Positions 34,469 to 36,722 of a stretch of 36,722 nt of DNA are shown piece by piece. A program made the position numbers and the translations under genes. Position 1 is the first letter of the stretch, and the number at the start of each line of letters is the position of its first letter. Below the pieces are notes generated by a model. The model did no database searches, was not told the DNA's origin, and saw only the letters and a program-made list of their open reading frames with translations. Where the stretch lies: assembly GCA_964565895.1 (NCBI GenBank), contig CAZMGT010000038.1, positions 1 through 36,722 on the forward strand, in the 5' to 3' direction. This DNA is from CAZMGT01 sp964565895. GTDB lineage: Bacteria > Armatimonadota > Zipacnadia > UBA1398 > CAZMGT01.

Positions 34469-36628
34469 TTACCGCAGCTCCCACAGGTGGACGTAGCGAA
34501 CGTCGTTCCACCCATGGCTGGCGATCGCCCACCGGCCGGGGGCGGGCTGAAACGCCTTTGCCCCGCAGTGGTGCTCGAAGCGGTCGTCGAGGACATAGCA
34601 CAGCCAGGCGCGGCCGCGGGGGTCGGCTTTTTTGTAGATAAGCAGCCGGCAGCGGCTGCGATAGGGCCGAAACGGGTCGTGCTCGCCGCAGATGATCTCC
34701 GGCTGGCCGTCGCCGTCGAGGTCGGCGACATCGAGGGAGTGTGGGCAGCGCACGGTGTCGATGACGTGCAGCGTCCATGGGGCGCTGGGCGCGCCGGGGT
34801 TCTCCAGCCAGGCGAGGCGCGAAAGCGGGGTGCGTTTGCTGGCGAAGTCGAGCACCTCCTCGCCGCAGACGAGGTCTAACAGCCCGTCGCCGTTTATGTC
34901 GGCGGCGCACACGCGCGCCGCGGCGAGGCCCTCGGCGAGGGTGTGCGGGCGAAACGCCCCGTCGCCCAGGTTCTCCAGCCACGTTGCGCCGGCGACGATG
35001 TCCACTTTGCCGTCGGCGTTGAGGTCGCAGGCCAAAAGCTGCTCGCCGTGGCGAATCTCGGCGAGCACGCGCCGCTTCCAGGGATACTCGCTCGGGTCTT
35101 CGGGGACCTCGAAAAGCTCCGGGAAGTGCTCGTACTTTTTCGCGCTGTGGTAGGCGACGGCGAGAGCCAAGCGGCCCCCGGGAAGCAGCGGGGCAACCAC
35201 CGCGCCGTGTGGCCAATCGCCCGCACCGGTGGCGATCTCCTCCTGCTGCCAGCCGTAGTTTTCCGGATCGACAAGCTTAACCCAACACAGCTCGCTGCTT
35301 AGCTGCGGCCCCTTGGTGGCGATCAGCTCCTGCCGCCCGTCGCCGTCGAGGTCATAGGCGCAGAGCACTTGGGAGATAATCGGTATCTCGCGCCGCTCCC
35401 ACGTCGGGTTGCGATACCACCACCTGCCGCAGACGATGTCCCGCAGGCCGTCGCCGTCTACGTCCACGGCGAGGATCTCCGTCGCGGCATAGGGCTTGTC
35501 GCGGTCGAGCAGGCGGTGGGCAAAGCGCGCCAGCGGCGGGCGCCCCTCGCGCCGGCGCCAAATTTGGACCTTCGGCCGCTTCCACTGCTTGCCCACGATC
35601 TCTTCCCGGCCGTCGCCGTCAATGTCGCACAGGAGCGCCTCGTGCGTGCCGCTGCCCTGGTAGATGAGCGTGCGCTGCCACGTCGCGCCGCCGTCCGCGG
35701 AAGTATATTCGATAAGCCGCGCGTCGCGGTTGCGCGGAGCGTTCCACCCGCCCTCGGCCATCTCGGCGACGAACACATGGACTACCCCGGCGGCGTCGCG
35801 CCAGGCGCGCAGGGAGTGGGCGAAGTTTAGCCCGCGCTCAAGCTCATGCTCAACCCACGGCTGGTCGGGATCTTCGCCCGTGCGGTTTGCGAACCAGCTT
35901 AGCCGGCCGTCGGGAAACTCCGACTCCACGGCGACGATGTCGAGCGCGCCGCTTCCCGTAATGTCCACCAGGGCCACGCGGCACATCTCGCGAAACGAGG
36001 GGGCGAACACCGTGCGCCTCCACAGGGCGCTATAGGGGCCTTCGCGGGGCATTTTGTAGACGTCCGGGCCAAGGATCAGCTCCATGCGCCCGTCGCCGTC
36101 GAGGTCGCCCGCGGCAAGGCCCTCGGCGAAGATGCCCGTCATTGCCGCGTGCTTGGGCCAGCGGTCGCGCGGGTCCTCGGATTTTTTATAGATGAACAGC
36201 CCCGGGCCGGCGGACATGGCGTTGGCGACAAGCTCCGCCCGGCCGTCGCCGTCTATGTCGGCAAACAGCAGGTCGTGCGCCGCGGCCGCGGGCTGGGGAT
36301 CGATTATGTAGCGCGCCCAGGGCTCGGCGAGGTCGCCCCGCGGCTTAAACCAGGCGATGGCCGGCGGGTCCTGCTCGGCGGCGACGACCTCGGGCAGGCC
36401 GTCGCCGTCCACATCGCCCAGGGCCAGGCCCACGCTAAACCGCGCCCGGTGTGCCGTCCCGCGTTCTAACGTCGCCGGGCGATACCAGAGCAGCGCCCCG
36501 CGGCCGCCGATGATCAGCTCCAGGTTTCCGTCGCCGTCGACATCGCCCACAGCGAGGCTGGCCAGGTCGGCCACGGGGGGCAGGCCGTCGAGAATGAGCA
36601 GCTCCCAAAAGCTCTCTCGTTCGCGCAC
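34469..36628 (-). CDS. FG-GAP/VCBS repeat beta-propeller protein
   Basis: A 719-residue repeat protein. It has about eleven units with the calcium-binding motif DxDGDG or close variants (for example VGDVDGDGNLELIIG, ADIDGDGRAELVA, CDIDGDGREEIVG, ADLDGDGQPEIICG). These build seven-bladed or double propellers that bind glycans or proteins, usually outside the cytoplasm. The GTG at 36628 was chosen because GGAGGAGGTG lies 6 bases upstream. Neither this nor the longer frame has a signal peptide, which is odd for this family. The esterase gene follows 27 bases downstream, so both probably act on the same glycan. At DNA level the calcium loops recur as GACGGCGACGG-like stretches. Confidence 0.87.
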   Translation of the reverse strand: MRERESFWELLILDGLPPVADLASLAVGDVDGDGNLELIIGGRGALLWYRPATLERGTAHRARFSVGLALGDVDGDGLPEVVAAEQDPPAIAWFKPRGDLAEPWARYIIDPQPAAAAHDLLFADIDGDGRAELVANAMSAGPGLFIYKKSEDPRDRWPKHAAMTGIFAEGLAAGDLDGDGRMELILGPDVYKMPREGPYSALWRRTVFAPSFREMCRVALVDITGSGALDIVAVESEFPDGRLSWFANRTGEDPDQPWVEHELERGLNFAHSLRAWRDAAGVVHVFVAEMAEGGWNAPRNRDARLIEYTSADGGATWQRTLIYQGSGTHEALLCDIDGDGREEIVGKQWKRPKVQIWRRREGRPPLARFAHRLLDRDKPYAATEILAVDVDGDGLRDIVCGRWWYRNPTWERREIPIISQVLCAYDLDGDGRQELIATKGPQLSSELCWVKLVDPENYGWQQEEIATGAGDWPHGAVVAPLLPGGRLALAVAYHSAKKYEHFPELFEVPEDPSEYPWKRRVLAEIRHGEQLLACDLNADGKVDIVAGATWLENLGDGAFRPHTLAEGLAAARVCAADINGDGLLDLVCGEEVLDFASKRTPLSRLAWLENPGAPSAPWTLHVIDTVRCPHSLDVADLDGDGQPEIICGEHDPFRPYRSRCRLLIYKKADPRGRAWLCYVLDDRFEHHCGAKAFQPAPGRWAIASHGWNDVRYVHLWELR

Positions 36629-36722
36629 AGGGGCACCTCCTCCGCGGGCCGGCAAGGGCGAGCGATCGCCAGTTGCTGCGGCGGGGTTTTCGCACAATAC
36701 ACCCCGTGCGCCTTGCCCGAGG

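Noticed and set aside
34469..36628. Repeated short GC-rich motif resembling a repeat array
   Set aside because: The repeats are in frame and encode the DxDGDG calcium loops of the propeller; the spacing and sequences vary, so it is not CRISPR.
1..36722. tRNA genes, insertion sequences, phage genes or CRISPR arrays
   Set aside because: None was recognised on either strand; every stretch over 300 bases except 6080-6530 and the SRP RNA region is occupied by a protein gene.

Overview
This is a GC-rich, gene-dense bacterial window of 36.7 kb with about 24 protein genes and one clear RNA gene. The combined content suggests a heterotrophic diderm bacterium outside the Proteobacteria, of the kind seen in Armatimonadota, Sumerlaeota, Hydrogenedentota or Planctomycetota; the phylum cannot be fixed from this sequence alone. 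The clues are an AsmA/TamB-like envelope protein and a periplasmic POTRA protein (outer membrane), an O-antigen-ligase-like protein, a set of secreted glycan-active enzymes (GH172/DUF2961, GH20, sulfatase, esterase, beta-helix protein, FG-GAP propeller), the ribose-5-phosphate route to vitamin B6 (PdxST), an oxygen-sensitive glycyl radical enzyme, and a long SRP RNA with an Alu domain.

Layout. 1-2140 (minus): AsmA/TamB-like protein running off the left edge, divergent from an RmlD-type reductase (2322-3191). 3328-6079: a DUF2961 glycosidase (minus) divergent from a secreted beta-helix protein. 6080-6530: a non-coding stretch with a TATAAT box and a strong hairpin, followed by a GT4 glycosyltransferase and an NAD-dependent sugar epimerase (6531-8691). 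The beta-helix and GT4 genes are visibly lower in GC than the rest. 8744-11886 (minus): a POTRA-TPR periplasmic protein followed by ComF. 11970-17557: a very large secreted TPR protein, a D-aminoacylase-like amidohydrolase and a bile-acid/sodium-symporter-like protein. 17554-18828 (minus): SppA protease with a polyproline N-terminus. 18945-23920: membrane protein, O-antigen-ligase-like protein and GH20 hexosaminidase. 23972-26278: glycyl radical enzyme, apparently from its own leaderless promoter.

26354-29138 is a housekeeping block: SRP RNA, dnaX, ybaB/ebfC, recR, in the order known from Bacillus. 29279-30813 is pdxS-pdxT behind a clear sigma-70-type promoter with a palindrome at the start site. 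Then follow a metallophosphoesterase, a secreted sulfatase, and (minus) an FG-GAP propeller gene with an esterase gene downstream.

How the genes fit together: the reductase, GT4, epimerase and O-antigen-ligase-like genes point to surface polysaccharide synthesis; the sulfatase, GH20, DUF2961, beta-helix and esterase genes point to foraging on complex, partly sulfated or N-acetylated glycans; the AsmA, POTRA-TPR and TPR proteins point to envelope upkeep. The most unusual items are the barrel-less POTRA-TPR protein, the leaderless glycyl radical enzyme with no activase nearby, the structured leader before the GT4 gene, and the long SRP RNA.
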